DNA of 64,000 bases from Paraphoma chrysanthemicola (GCA_020744225.1 JAGMWG010000005.1:372001-436000), one strand, 5' to 3'. Positions 1 to 11,558 are shown, numbered from the stretch's first letter. The notes: generated by a model not told the origin, from the letters alone. A program made the numbers and translations.

Positions 1-101
1 CCATAACTTGTGGCCCTTGACGCACACAATCATCAGTCCATCCCAGCGGCATCAAGTAACTCAGCTGCTCACACTACCACTTGACCTCTCGCACAGTTGC
101 C

Positions 102-1868
102 ATGACTTCCATCAAAGGGGCGTTCCGCCTCTCGAAAGAAGAGGTACACAATGCCACGCCACCAGGCACATCCACACTCGTTGGTCAGTGGCCTCCTTGA
201 CAGTTTTCGGAATGCTTCTGACATGTAATGTGCGCAGAACATCTTGAGTGGGCAGCGTCTCAAACAAGTCACGATGAGATTCGGCTTGTACCTCAACCAT
301 CTGCGGATCCAGCGGACCCGCTGAACTTCGCCTTCTGGCGGAAGTTGGCCATGCTGGCTGTGATGTCCATCCATCCGTTCGTCGTCAACTTCACCAGTTC
401 TTCGATCTCGAGCGCGCTACCGATCTATGCATCGACCCCGATTTTCGGACTCCCACCTAAGGGCTTTTCACAGCTTACCTACTTCATTGCTTGTAACACT
501 CTTATGCTTGGAGCATCAAATCTGTTTTGGGTACCACTCGCGAACACATTTGGTCGTCGACCAATCAATCTGATCAGCCTCCTGTTACTTACACTGTCAA
601 GCATGTGGGCTGGGCTCTCTACCTCCTACGGTGGTCTCTTGGCTGCTCGTATTGTCATGGGTATCGGCGGTGGGCCGGCAGATGCAGTATCCCCTGACGT
701 TGTTGGTGAGATCTTCTTCGTTCATCAACGAGGACGAGCCATGGTAAGCCATGGATGATGGCGCGAGAGACCGAGATCAACGCTAATCATCGCATGCAGG
801 CCATCTATACCGTTTTCCTCACCGCTGGCTCCCTCTTTGGAGGCCTTTGTGGAGGATACATCGTCGCTGGCAAAGGCCTCGTATGGATCCACTGGGTCAA
901 CGTCATTCTGTCTGCTGTCACATTCGCCCTCGTATTCCTATTCCAAGCAGAAACGCTCTACAATCGGCCGCAAACCACAGTGCAGCTTGCCTCCGACATG
1001 GACAAGCCTGAAATCGAGACCAAGGAGTCAATCGTGATTGCTAACCAGGCCGCGCCTTCTTCGTACCGACCGTATACCTACATGCGTTCGCTCAAGCTCA
1101 TTACTTACCGTCCTGGCGTGATGCAGAAGTTCTTGGCTCCGTACAAGACTCTGCGACTTCCCGGTGTCTGGCTCGTGTCGTTGTGGTACTCCGGCCTTGT
1201 GGGCTTGATCGTCATCATGAGCACGATTGGCCCTCAGCTCCTTGCTGCGCCACCGTATCTCTGGGGACAAAAGGTCGGCCTCATCAATGTGGGAGGTGTT
1301 ATTGGCGCCGTACTTGGTTGTGTAAGTCTTGATATGCAGGCTGTCATCTCTTACCGTTGCTAATTCATTGTAGGTGTACACCTACCTGAGCGCAGATTGG
1401 ACGACCAAGCGTCTCGCGAAGAAAGATCGCCATGGTTTCTCCGAACCCGAGTCGCGTCTCGTAACAGCTCTTCCGGCGCTCTTCCTGGCCACAGCTGGTG
1501 CTTTGGTTTTCGGCTTCGTCGCGCAGAGTCCTTCGCCCACAGGCTGGGTCGGCCTACAAGTTGGTCTCGGAATGGTCGCGTTTGGTCTTATGCAAGCGCC
1601 ATCAGTCGGCTTCAACTACCTGATCGAGGCGTATAGCAGCGTCGCTGGTGACTGCTTCGTTGCCGTCACATCTGCTCGAGCGATCGTATCGTTCGCATGG
1701 ACATTCTTCGTTGCTGATTGGGTTCATCACGACGGAGCTGCTGAGCCATTTGGCATCTTTGGCATGCTGATGGGCGTTTTTGGCTTGTTGACTATTCCGA
1801 TGCTCATCTGGGGAAAGAGACTTCGCATCTGGACTGCCAAGTGGATCCCTGAAGGCTCAGCCATGTAA
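102..1868 (+). CDS. MFS transporter (DHA1-like)
   Basis: Major facilitator superfamily transporter, expected to be a plasma-membrane proton-coupled drug or polyamine exporter; the substrate cannot be read from sequence. Four exons (102-183, 238-743, 800-1321, 1374-1868) give 534 aa. The first intron (184-237) joins a short cytosolic N-terminus to the in-frame DPADPLNF segment that typically precedes TM1 in fungal DHA1 members. A motif-A variant (PLANTFGRRP) follows TM2, and a glycine-rich TM (ARIVMGIGGG) follows it. A central hydrophilic loop of about 80 residues separates two hydrophobic halves, and the C-terminus is short and basic. The ATG at 102 is used because it splices in frame to exon 2; an ORF-only reading would start falsely inside intron 1. 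Length and architecture are normal for 12-TM fungal transporters. Family assignment is solid; substrate is unknown. Confidence 0.88.
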
Positions 1869-2250
1869 TCGTAGTAGCTCATTACTCGCGTTTGTACAAA
1901 AGTGTGCAGTGTATTAGAACATCCGAACTAGAATATGTGGTGCCCAATCTATTACTGATCACTGTAACATCAAGATTCCTCTTGCAAGTTGCGTTTAGTC
2001 TCGTTTTGTGTACTTCACTGTCCGTTGAGCATGGAATCGCCTTCGAGCAATCTCATGTATCACTTATAAACCGCATCTCCACAAGAGGATACGTGCTTAT
2101 CACCCACCTTTCAACCATTCCCCAATTCAATCTCACTTCAGTCCAAACGAAGTTCCAGACTATGATTGATACAACAATTCAAATTACTCTACTTAAATAT
2201 ACCTAAACGCTCGACAAATCCTCCTTCCTCATCCCATCCAACCTATCTCA
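1869..2250. other. Intergenic, convergent 3' ends
   Basis: A 382-bp space between the convergent MFS and ALDH-like genes. It is comparatively AT-rich and fits 3' UTRs; I see no supported gene. Confidence 0.5.
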
Positions 2251-3810
2251 TCAAGAAAAAGCCCACCTCCTCAACCCCGCTCTAACTCCAAAAAACAAGC
2301 TCGCGCCAATACACGTCAACAGCGGAATACCATACACACCCAAGCCCACGAAAATGCCCTGCTCGAAGTACCCAATCGCAATAGATTCTGCGCGTTTTGG
2401 CTCCTTAATCTCTGCCGCCGCGTGCGCGAGGAGATCGGCTGCTGGCTTGCGAGAGTCTTTGCCCGCAATGACGGGTGCGAGTGCGGACTGAGATGGTGGC
2501 GGAGAAATATATGCTGGTGCAGCGCGGGAGAAATGGGTTGTTGTGTATCGCGCGTCAATGTCAATGGGTTGGTGAGATGGTGCTGCGGGGCCGATGAGAA
2601 GGCGGTAGGGAATGTGGTTTGTGAAGGAGATGTCGGCGTTGATGTATTGGGAGAGGTATTTCCCGGCTGCTGCGGCGCCAAAGTGGTATGCAGCCAACAA
2701 TGTCTCTGATTGCTCGAGATCTTCGTCGATGATGCTGAGGGCGTGTTCGAGGGATGTTATTGATGTGATTGCGAAAATGGGGTTGTTAGATTTGGGAGGC
2801 AGGCTGGAGAGGTGTGTGAGGTCAACCACAGCGCCATTATCGCCTTGGGTGATGGTGTTGAGCCTCCAAGATTTGCTGTCTTGGAGGACTTTGAATGCTT
2901 CGGATACTTTGGAGGTCGATTTCTTGGTGGACTGTGGGGACTTTGGTGCGCCGTTGGCGATGATGTCGCCTGAGCCTGACAAGTAGCGAATTGAGTGCCG
3001 GAGAACGTGCTCTAGGAAGTCTTTCTTGATGAATTCGTTCACAAAAACGACATCGGGCGCGTATGGTGATGTTCCTCCAAACGCAAATCGTGCCGCGACC
3101 AATTGCTCCGCTGCTAATGCAATGTCTGCAGTGCGATCTACAATTGCAACCACTCTGCTTTTAGGCGAAACGAGTTGCGAGTATGTGGGATGGTCGATCG
3201 GAGTTTCTTGCAAGACCGAAAGGCATGATAATAAAGACTCTGCTGAGGGACTGGACGAGATGACCGCGAAAGTGTCGGCCTCGAGTGCTTCCGCTAGCAA
3301 TTTTCGGAGAAGGGAAGGAAGCGCGCGAAGACTATTCTCCAGCTAGAATTACATTAGCATTGCCACTTCTCAAGATTCTTGCCAACTACTGACCTTCAAC
3401 GCCACACAGTTCCCAGCTGCGACCGCTGCGCTTAACGTCACAATCACCGAGTAAAACGGCGTGTGACTCCGTTGCGGATCAATGTAAACGACGCCCCATG
3501 GCTCTCTTCTGTCACTCGCATCTTTGCCATTGGTAATTCGATACTCTGCGTCTAGCTCTTTCTTTACATCGATCGCACTATAATGCTCCTTCACGTTTCC
3601 AAGCGAAAGCGCGACTTCGGTCGTCGCCTCAGCATCAGACGCGCTCGTGTCCTGCTTAAGCGCATCCCTGATCGCTGAAGTGTTCTTTCGCAAAACGTCA
3701 TGAAGTGCCTTGAGCTGCTTTTGCTTAAAAAAGGCATTGTGGCATCGCGCCGTGAGCGCCGTAGCTTGTAGATTGGCGAGCGCAACGTCTGGAGTAATCG
3801 GAGAAGCCAT
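2251..3810 (-). CDS. ALDH3-like protein lacking catalytic residues
   Basis: Aldehyde dehydrogenase superfamily protein closest in layout to the ALDH3/fatty-aldehyde-dehydrogenase group. Two exons (3810-3394 and 3342-2251; intron 3343-3393) give 502 aa. The N-terminal helical region, the cofactor-domain segment (REPWGVVYIDP, then AAGNCVALK) and the closing hydrophobic tail resemble ALDH3 enzymes with a membrane anchor. The catalytic core is abnormal. Where the family has E-L-G-G-K-S-P this protein reads QLVSPKS (about residue 195). Where it has the catalytic cysteine before I-A-P-D it reads TSPYAPD (about residue 232), so both the general base and the nucleophile appear lost. The frame is open throughout, which argues for a maintained pseudoenzyme over a dead gene. 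An in-frame ATG at 3855 would add 15 residues; 3810 is preferred because MASPITPDVALANLQ resembles fungal homologue N-termini as I remember them. Confidence 0.8.
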
Positions 3811-4225
3811 AGCTGCGCAAAAAGATGTAGGAATGATGAACAAGAAATCTTGCAAGACGACAATTGTGCTTCAATGCAACAGCTTGTAAAGTCCAAGTAG
3901 CTCTCCCACACACATGTTCATGATTGGTCGCGTCTGCAAGGCCAGACACAACGGGACCGCAAACGGCCTCCACATTCCGACACCCACATGTCCCGCTCCC
4001 GCCCAACGACCCCAGACCCTTTCCCCATGCCGACACGCAGTCTCGCGTCGTGCGAAACGCCGCACCCGAGCTGCTTGACACACTTGCACAATCTTCTTGT
4101 ATCCCGGTCCTGACGACTTCGAATACCACGCGCGGTCTCTGCTACCCGCCCTTCGTCGCCTCCCTTCCAATATCCTTCGACACCATCATCACCACCACGG
4201 TCACACCTCAGTGCAGAACGCAAAG
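3811..4225. other. Divergent promoter region
   Basis: Lies between the start of the ALDH-like gene (minus) and that of the 117-aa gene (plus). It would hold both 5' UTRs. C-rich runs are present, but no clear TATA element was seen. Confidence 0.4.
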
Positions 4226-4661
4226 ATGTCTGTAACAACAACCACAAACCCAACTCTGTACAACTTGCGTCCCGTCCTTGCAGACTACGATCTCCACCAC
4301 ACCGAATCGCTCGACACTTCACTCAACGCACATCCGATCCCAGCGCATCAAGACACCCCCGCAGAATGGCCGACTGCGCACCGCCGCGTGCCCGCATACC
4401 GCCCGATCAATACAGAATTGGATCAGGGCGAGCGCCGGGTGTATTTGAATGGGATTGAGAGAGCGTTTGTCGGGGTCATGTTTACGGGTGTGTTTTTGCA
4501 GTCGGTGAGTACCAGATTTCCTTGTTTAGTTTCCTGGAAATCAGGGGATGATAAGTGGAAATAAATGCTGACGAAGTGATGAATAGACAATGAGCAAAGC
4601 ATGGCGAGGGAGTTTAGGACGCGTCTGGAATGTTGGGTATAAGCTTGGTGGAGAGTGGTGA
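4226..4661 (+). CDS. Small hypothetical protein, 117 aa
   Basis: Not recognised. Exons 4226-4504 and 4587-4661 are joined by an 82-nt intron with GTGAGT donor and ATAG acceptor. The protein has a polar N-terminus, a conserved-looking middle (HRRVPAYRPINTELDQGERR) and one moderately hydrophobic stretch (AFVGVMFTGVFLQS). The C-terminus is basic and tryptophan-rich (SKAWRGSLGRVWNVGYKLG). The splice is supported because it extends the hydrophobic segment in phase 0 and ends in a prompt stop. An in-frame ATG at 4097 would add 43 residues including six consecutive histidines; 4226 has a better start context (AAAGATGT). It could be a small membrane-associated protein; no function is proposed. Confidence 0.6.
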
Positions 4662-5262
4662 TTGCTATACTGAAGGACTCCATGGCGACGAGGTTGCGAT
4701 GGGATACATTATTTTTGATCTGGGAGACATATGTATGAGGTTGGGCGTTTCGAGGGACTTGCATATTAGCAATGATTATATTTGCATTATACTTATTTCA
4801 TGGCGGAAAACCCCCATTTTGCTGTGCGATGTTTATTTCATCGCATTCCTATCACCACATCAATCTCAAAGCACACTCAAACCCACAATCCCACCCATGC
4901 GAAACATCACACATGCCTCGTAACGATAGTCATAAAATCCCATCCTCCCCATTTCCCAAAATCTCCCCATGCTGCATGCAGCCGCCACCCAAATCCACGC
5001 GCGGAAGCCGAGGCCTGCGCCGCCCACCACGCGCGGAAAGTGGAGGCGCAACCACTATACGACTTACCGATCATGCAGCGCAACATGACCAGCAAGCACC
5101 AGGTAATATCGGGACACTCGTATGGCACGCTTGAAAAAGTAACATTCTTGCATGTCAGTCAGAACTGCCATCCCCTTCCATTGCGCGTCTTTCGCAAAAT
5201 TCCCAGGGCCTACTATCTCAACTCTACCTACGCGGTTGTTGAACCGGCGCTGTGAATAAATC
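4662..5262. other. Intergenic, no gene seen
   Basis: About 600 bp between two same-strand genes. Short overlapping ORFs exist on both strands, but none has domain-like composition or splice support. It likely contains the promoter of the monooxygenase fusion gene. Confidence 0.45.
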
Positions 5263-7473
5263 ATGGATTTCACAAACCACCAACAAAGCAGTGAAGCTGC
5301 ACCCGCGCAAGACACCCGCCCACTCAACATCACAATCGTCGGCGCCGGAATCGGCGGTCTCACAGCAGCGATTTTCCTCCGCCAACAAGGCCACTCCGTA
5401 ACTCTTCTCGAGCAATCGCGCTTCGCAAACGAACTCGGTGCTGCCGTGCACCTGGCACCCAATGCCAACGGCCTGCTGCGTAGAATCGGCCTGATTCCCG
5501 AGAACCTGGGTGCAATCACATGTCGCCGGTTTAGCCAGTGGCTACCCAACGGCAAAGAGCTGTTCAGCGTCCCGTTGGATCCCGATGCGAAGCGCTGGCA
5601 ACATCCATGGCAACTGGCGCACCGCGTGAACTTGCACAGCGAACTCAAGCGCCTAGCGACGTGTGAAGAGGGGAAAGGCAAGCCAGCGATTCTGCGCACG
5701 CGGAGTCGTGTCGTGGATGTTGATCCCGCGAGTGGGACGGTGACATTGGACGACGGCTCGACGATTGTGTCGGATGTAGTTGTTGGAGCTGATGGCGTAC
5801 ATTCGCGCACGCGGCCCAAGATTCCTGGTGCGGAGGGGATCAAGACGTTTGGATCGGGCAAGAGTGCGTTTCGATTCTTGATTCCGCGCGAGAGGGCGTT
5901 GGCGGATCCCGAAACGAGGAAGTTTGCGGAACAGGATGGACATCTTGTTATGATTTTTGGAAGGGATAGGAGAGTTGTTGTGTATCCCACGTCAGATAAT
6001 ACTTTGCTGAATTTTGTCAATATCCACCCGACGGCCGAGTCGCAGGTCCAGTCTGAAGAGGCGGGAAGTAGCGACTGGCAGAATCAGGGTAATATCAGCA
6101 AGATGCTGGAGGTGTACAAGGACTTTGAGCCTGCGGTGGTGAAATTGCTGAGTATGGCGGATGAGGAGACTTTGAAGGTATGGGAACTGTTGGACATGGA
6201 GCAGCTGCCGTCGTGGACGGAGGGCAAGTTGGTATTGATTGGAGACGCTGCACATCCTTTTACTCCACGTAAGTCTTTCCACACATGGCTCTCTATATGG
6301 TTGGACTGACACACTGTATCAGACCAAGGCCAAGGTGCCGGGCAAGCGATCGAAGATGCAGCCTCGCTAGCCGTCATGCTTCAGGCGAACACTCCACTGG
6401 ATCAGATCCCAGCTAGGTTGAAGCTCTACGAGAAGTGCAGATATGAGCGTGCCTCCAAGGTACAAGAAGTGTCGAGGCTAGCAGGCAAGGACCTTGGGAC
6501 CGGCCCGCCTCTCGACTCCGCACGCTTCACAAATTACAACTTTGGCCATGACGAGTGGCACTACTCAACCCAGATGCTTCGCAAATGGGAGTGGGAGAAC
6601 AAGAAGGGCTTATTGTGGCGGATGCCCGTCTCGTTCGGACCAATGCCCGGACCACGACAGGACTACTACGGTAGACCCAGGGCTGGAACACAGGGCAAGT
6701 TCACCACAGCCAGTGTCAAGTTCAGATCGAGTAGGACCGTGTTGCAGAATTTGTTCCCCACGGAGAAGCTCAAGTTCGCAGCTGCAGACACAATCGCGTA
6801 TGCCACTTTTGCCGTTACTCAGCTGGATAACCTGGAATGGCTTGGTGGTCGTGGTTACTCGCACTTTGGATTGTACATCCACGGCGTCGAATATACAAAA
6901 GAAAACGGCGAGACAGTGACTGGCACATATTTGCCGGTGTTGTTCGAGAATCTCGCCGACCCTATTCTAAGTGGTCGAGAAGAGCTAGGCTTTCCAAAGC
7001 TTTACTGTGAGCTTGATCTCAAGAAGGATGGTCAGAACTGGAGTTTGGATGCAGGATGGATGTCGTCTAAATTCTGCAGCCTCACACTATCAGGCCTCGA
7101 GACGCCTCCTGCCACGAACGGTAGCGCCCCTCCTGAAGGTCCAGCTCCTGCGAAAGAGGAAGGTCTCTTCTTCCACAAGTACGTTCCGGCGACAGGCAGT
7201 CTTGGTAGCAAAGAAAGAGGGCAAGCAGACGTTGAGTACACTGCGTTCCTCCCCAACGAGGATGATGCGAAGACAGTCGAGAGGAAGATCGGGACTACAC
7301 TGAAGGCGGCCAGCGCTGAGGTCAAATTCGATGCCCTAGATTGGAAGGCACTGCCCACCTTGCACCACATCATCGAAAGGCTCCAGGAGGTGCCGGTTTA
7401 TGAAGTCGTCGAGGCAAAGGTTGTAGAAGGTACCGGTGTCAGTGACGTAAGCGCGGTGAGGAGAGCAGAGTAA
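5263..7473 (+). CDS. FAD monooxygenase-acetoacetate decarboxylase-like fusion
   Basis: Two-domain protein of 718 aa from exons 5263-6268 and 6323-7473. Residues about 20-400 form a class A (salicylate-hydroxylase-like) flavoprotein monooxygenase. It has the dinucleotide motif GAGIGGLTAAIF, the DG motif (GADGVHSRTR) and the GD motif (VLIGDAAHPFTP), which is completed across the intron by HQGQGAGQAIEDA. After a linker, residues about 430-700 resemble the acetoacetate decarboxylase fold: YLPVLFENLADPI, then GREELGFPKLY. The lysine in GFPK (about residue 561) is in the position of the Schiff-base lysine. The neighbouring lysine that lowers its pKa in the clostridial enzyme is replaced by leucine. 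A plausible role is hydroxylation coupled to decarboxylation or another imine-based step on an aromatic or polyketide substrate; that is inference. No biosynthetic gene cluster is evident around it. Confidence 0.85.
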
Positions 7474-7829
7474 AGGGAGTAATTGGGTATGCTTGACCTC
7501 TGGGCGTACCAGAGGCTTAGACTGAGTTGTATTGTGTGTACTTGACAATGCGAAGACCGAGCTGTGCCGATTCAGCAGTTCGGCCTCCCATGCTTTTTAA
7601 CTATCCTATAAACATTACGAGCCGGTGCTTTGTGCTTAAGCATTCATTGCAAACGCCGTGACTGTGCAAACAATGTATATTGAAGTGAAATGGACCAAGG
7701 CAAAAAGGCGTTCTTTGACATGATTTCGTAGATTCATCGGCAGGAGAAAACAAAAGCCGTCGCTGATATGGCCGAAAAGGAGATGTCTCAACAAAGTGCT
7801 GTGCGGAACGAACGCATGACGCGGCGTCT
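7474..7829. other. Intergenic, convergent 3' ends
   Basis: 356 bp between the convergent fusion gene and the membrane-protein gene. No supported ORF; expected to hold both 3' UTRs and terminators. Confidence 0.45.
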
Positions 7830-9196
7830 TCACCTTGGCGGTGATCGCGAACGATTGTTTCCCGATGATGGTACGTCTGGTGTGACTTGAATACTTGGTA
7901 ATCGCTCCAGAATTGGCAGTTGTGGAGCGCGTGTTTGCACCGGGCTCTCGTAATTCGGTGGGTCCTCGTAGGCCGGTGCCTGTTCTCGCGGAATGTCGAC
8001 GCTTGGTGTTGCAGCACGGCTTCCGCTGTGGCTTCTCTCGGGATTTAACGATACTACCTCGAAGTCGTCGCTGGTGCCGTTGGGCGACTGTCGAGATTGA
8101 GAGCCTGTGCGAAAAGCATCTGGAAATTCGTAGTCATCGGACGCACGGGATTCGAGAGATGTGACTGAGAGACCGCGGCGATGCGTGTCGGGATCGAGTG
8201 TGTTGCTGGAGTATGCGCGGGAATGGTGGCTCTGTCCGGATATCGAAGCCGCGGAATCAAGAAGGGGACGATTGTCGCTCTCAGTTGAGTTGGCACGCAG
8301 GCGTGTGCCGTCGTGCCGTGCCACACCAAGATCGCCGTATGCCACGGAAGAAACGCGCCTGTCGCGGGTGCGAGTGTTTGACTGGTGCTCGGCGATGAGC
8401 ATCTGTGAGACGGACAGGTCTGCTGCTTCTTCGGCTCGTCGACGGATATCTGCCAGTGCTTGCACGTCTCCTCTCGCGCGTGCTTCACGTCTCGCCTGGC
8501 GTCTCGCTTCTCGGTCGGCCGCCTCTACGCGACGGGCCAATCGAATCTGATACAACGACTCCATTTCCTCCTCTCTTCGTGTCTCCTCATCGTCTTGTGT
8601 CTCGGGTAGCTCAACGACGTTGTCCATGCCCGCGCGTTCGCCTTCCCTTCCTAGCACGCGCTCATTTTCTCGGGGTGCCGGGGCGTACGGCGGCAGGGTC
8701 ATGACACTGCGCACCGAAGTATTCCTGTCGACTCGACCCGTATTGGTGTTCCTTTCGGGGTCTGATGTTATCGCTCCACTCATCTCACGACTCTCCCGGA
8801 TCCCGCCGCTCCCTTGGTACTCGGTGTCCTGCAGACTCGTGGAGTAGTCATTGCGCCGCGGTCTCTTGCGAAAATTCTTCCACGAAAATAACGAGGGAAG
8901 CTTGTCCTCCTGCGGTTTCGCGGCTCGCGCGGCATTCGACGGGCGACGGTACTTGAGGGAGACGAGGTATGTGACGACAAGAATGGCGAATATGGCTACT
9001 ACGATGATGGAGATCTGTTTGCTGTGTCAGTGTGCAAGTCGCATCTAGCCGCAGTCATATGTCGCATCAGATTGGCATGTGGAAAGTGACATGGACGTAC
9101 TACGGTGAAGGTCTTGCTGCTCTTGCTCAGTCTCTTCTCCAACGCGCCTTCCCTTGCGTCCCGAGCGGGGAGCAACATGGCTCGCACGACTACCAT
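7830..9196 (-). CDS. Single-pass membrane protein with PPxY motif
   Basis: Hypothetical fungal membrane protein. Exon 1 (9196-9101) encodes a short N-terminus ending KRLSKSSKTFTV. An 86-nt intron (9015-9100) leads in phase 0 into a strong TM helix (IIVVAIFAILVVTYLV), then a basic anchor (KYRR) and a long polar tail. Total 426 aa, or 420 if the second ATG at 9178 is used. The tail has a highly charged Arg/Glu region likely to be helical (EAADREARRQARREARARGD). Ser-rich low-complexity sequence follows, then a C-terminal PPNY motif (EDPPNYESP) plus an LPPY near the TM. PPxY motifs recruit WW domains of Rsp5-type ubiquitin ligases, so an adaptor role is possible. It is not a known enzyme. The splice is well supported by the TM continuity. 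Confidence 0.75.
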
Positions 9197-10007
9197 GCGA
9201 CGTCAAACGTCAAACCCCTCGCCCAAACGTTTTGTCCCAAGGAATGTGAGATGGTTCCTCCGGAGAAGGTGCCGCCCTAGCCTGGGCCCGCCCGGTTCCT
9301 CGGTGCAGCCTCACACTTGCAGGTGTCAACAACCGGAGACAGCCAACGTTCAGACGGATAGCGGAGAGAGCGCAATTGTGGTCGGTGAGTTTGGCGTAGG
9401 AGTTGTGTACAAGAGAGAAGCACCGCGTAACAACGAGACGAAATTCACGATTACGGTTCTGGGCTGAGCTGCGGCCGGATGCTCCTTGGCTCGAGCTGAG
9501 GCCGGGATAATGCGTAATGCAGGGCTGATTGGAGGACCATGCAAAGTGTGGCTGGGTAGGATTACGAAGGAGCTCCTTCAAACGATGATTGCCGAATCCT
9601 TCTTTGACTGCCTATTCGATTTGCGTTGAGCATGGGCATTCCGATGCTCAAAATCACTCGCAGAAGCATCGCAAACTACGGTGCCTCACATCAGCAATGG
9701 GGCAAGTTCGATGTCATCTCCCAAAACCTGCTGCTATTCTTGGGTCCCTGGCACGTCGCGCCAGGATCAGCTTCCGCAGCCTAGCGCCGCGACCTCATTG
9801 GCGCCTTGACCGCGCGGTGATCGCACATCACATGCGTTCGCGATTCCATCACCGCGCATTGTGGCTCAGCAAGTGGGCCTTAATTTTTGGATAAAATATT
9901 GTGGTACGCCGATACAGATTCACGTGGCTTCACCACTATTATCATACTACATTCGGCTGACTAAGTTGCGTTATATGAACATCCAAAAGGTCGTTAGGTC
10001 GTGTCAC
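9197..10007. other. Intergenic, no gene seen
   Basis: 811 bp between two minus-strand genes. It should contain the promoter of the membrane-protein gene and the 3' end of the proline-rich gene. Several short ORFs are chance readings. Confidence 0.4.
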
Positions 10008-11558
10008 TCAAAACTTCTTGTCAAGCTTCTTCAAAAACTTGCCCACACCTTTCTCAACTTTGTCAACCCTCTTGCCCATGTTGGAGTTGCGCGGAGGCGC
10101 ATTTGGATTGGTATGGTCCACAACCGCATGTTCTTGCTCGCTGGGTCGATAGAGCTGCTGGTGAAGGCTGTGTGGATTGCTATGCGGATCGTGGGGATTT
10201 GTCCCGGGGACCTGTCCTGATGTGCTGCCATATTGGAATTGTCCGTAACCGCTGGGAGGCGGAGAAGCTAGTGGCTGGTACTGGTGTTGCTGCTGTGGAG
10301 GGAAGCCGGGAGAGGGCAAAGATGCGTGAGCGGGTGGCGACTGTGGCGCTGGCGGAAAGCCTGGCGATTGTGGGTAGTTGGCATACTGCGGTGTGGGCAT
10401 GGTGGATGTCCTCTGAATGCCTGGTGGTGGGGTCTGACCATCATACTGTCCGGGCGGAGGAGCTGTTGGAGGAGGAGCGAATGAAGGTGTGCTCGACGGT
10501 GGTCCCGGGAACGATCCCTGAGTGTTCGTGCGCTGGATGCCTGGCTGCGGAGGACCACTAAAGCCTTGTCCGGGAGCTGGTGGGCCCGGTTTGTATGGCC
10601 CTGACGTTGGCTGAGGTGCAAATGATGCCTGCAGCGGGTTGCCATACTGCGAGGCATGGTGATCGTGTCCAGCAGCCGAGCCAAGTCCAGTCCCATCCTC
10701 CACATCTGGCGGTGGAGGGGTCTTCTCGCGATGAGCAATGGGCTCGGGCGCGGCTGGTGCAGCAGGGTTGTAGGCCATTGGCGCATAGCCTGGACCACCA
10801 GTCGGAGGGCTTGATGCGGGAGCTGGAGCAGTCGGCGGGCCAGGGAATGGCTGGGTGCCACTGATACTGGGGCTTCTGCTCGACTGCGAGATGGCAGCGC
10901 TCTCTAATCTTGCAATCACTGGACTCAAGGCATCGTTCTTGTGCTCAGCATGTGCAGGTATCGCTTGCGGATTGGGGATGAGCTGCAGCTGGTGGGGCTG
11001 CATCACTCTTCGCAGCGAGTCGGAGAAGAGTGTCGCATCGTCGGGTGTCCAGAAGTATATGTCGACGGTATGCAGTCTGTACATGTATTTGCCTTGGCTC
11101 GTTGGGTCGGGTGTGGGAAGATGCCATTGCGACATGTCCTGGTGAGGACTTGGTGCCGGGCTGCCATTCTGGCTTCGGAAGCCGTCGACGGTAAGCGTGA
11201 ATAGGCACGGCTGCTTGTATGTGTGGTTGACCCTCACCGTGTCCAGGACTGTGTGGTAACCGAGGTCAGTTCACATTATGAATGCCCATCTTTGGGAAAT
11301 ACTTACGGCCAGCAAATGCGTCCTGATCTGGCGTTCCGGCATGATTTGCAATCTCTATGCGCCCAGTCTGCCGTATCGGGTTGTGGTACAGGTAGACATA
11401 GGAACCTTTGTCGAAGCGGTGATGTGGGGGCTTCTGCGTCGGAGGAGAGATGTAGTAATGGATGTCGGCGAAGCTGCTGTCGGGTTAGTAGTCTCCCTGT
11501 TCCATCCAGAAGGTACGCACAGGGTCAGCAACGAGACCTCACCCTGCTGAGGAGGCAT
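10008..11558 (-). CDS. Conserved protein with proline-rich tail
   Basis: Function unknown. The N-terminal 150 residues form an ordered domain (SFADIHYYISPPTQKPPHHR, SYVYLYHN, GRIEIANHAGTPDQDAF, then YRLHTVDIYFWTPDDA). A Pro/Gly/Gln-rich low-complexity region follows, and a Lys-rich end (GKFLKKLDKKF). The intron at 11249-11306 is clear. The first intron is uncertain: the obvious donor after MPPQQ (GTGAGG) breaks the frame. A downstream GTGCGT donor at 11520 with the acceptor at 11477 restores it as a 44-nt intron containing a perfect TACTAAC branch site. Model: 11558-11521, 11476-11307, 11248-10008, giving 482 aa. The tail carries two near copies of PGIQRT (QPGIQRTNTQ and PPGIQRTSTM). The N-terminal domain looks typical of filamentous fungi, but I cannot name it. 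Confidence 0.7.

Noticed and set aside
4097..4225. Upstream extension of the 117-aa protein with six consecutive histidines
   Set aside because: The sequence looks like a 5' leader and the downstream ATG has a better start context; kept only as an alternative start.
5064..6020. 318-codon minus-strand ORF under the monooxygenase
   Set aside because: Antisense shadow of the FAD domain; the plus-strand frame carries the intact family motifs.
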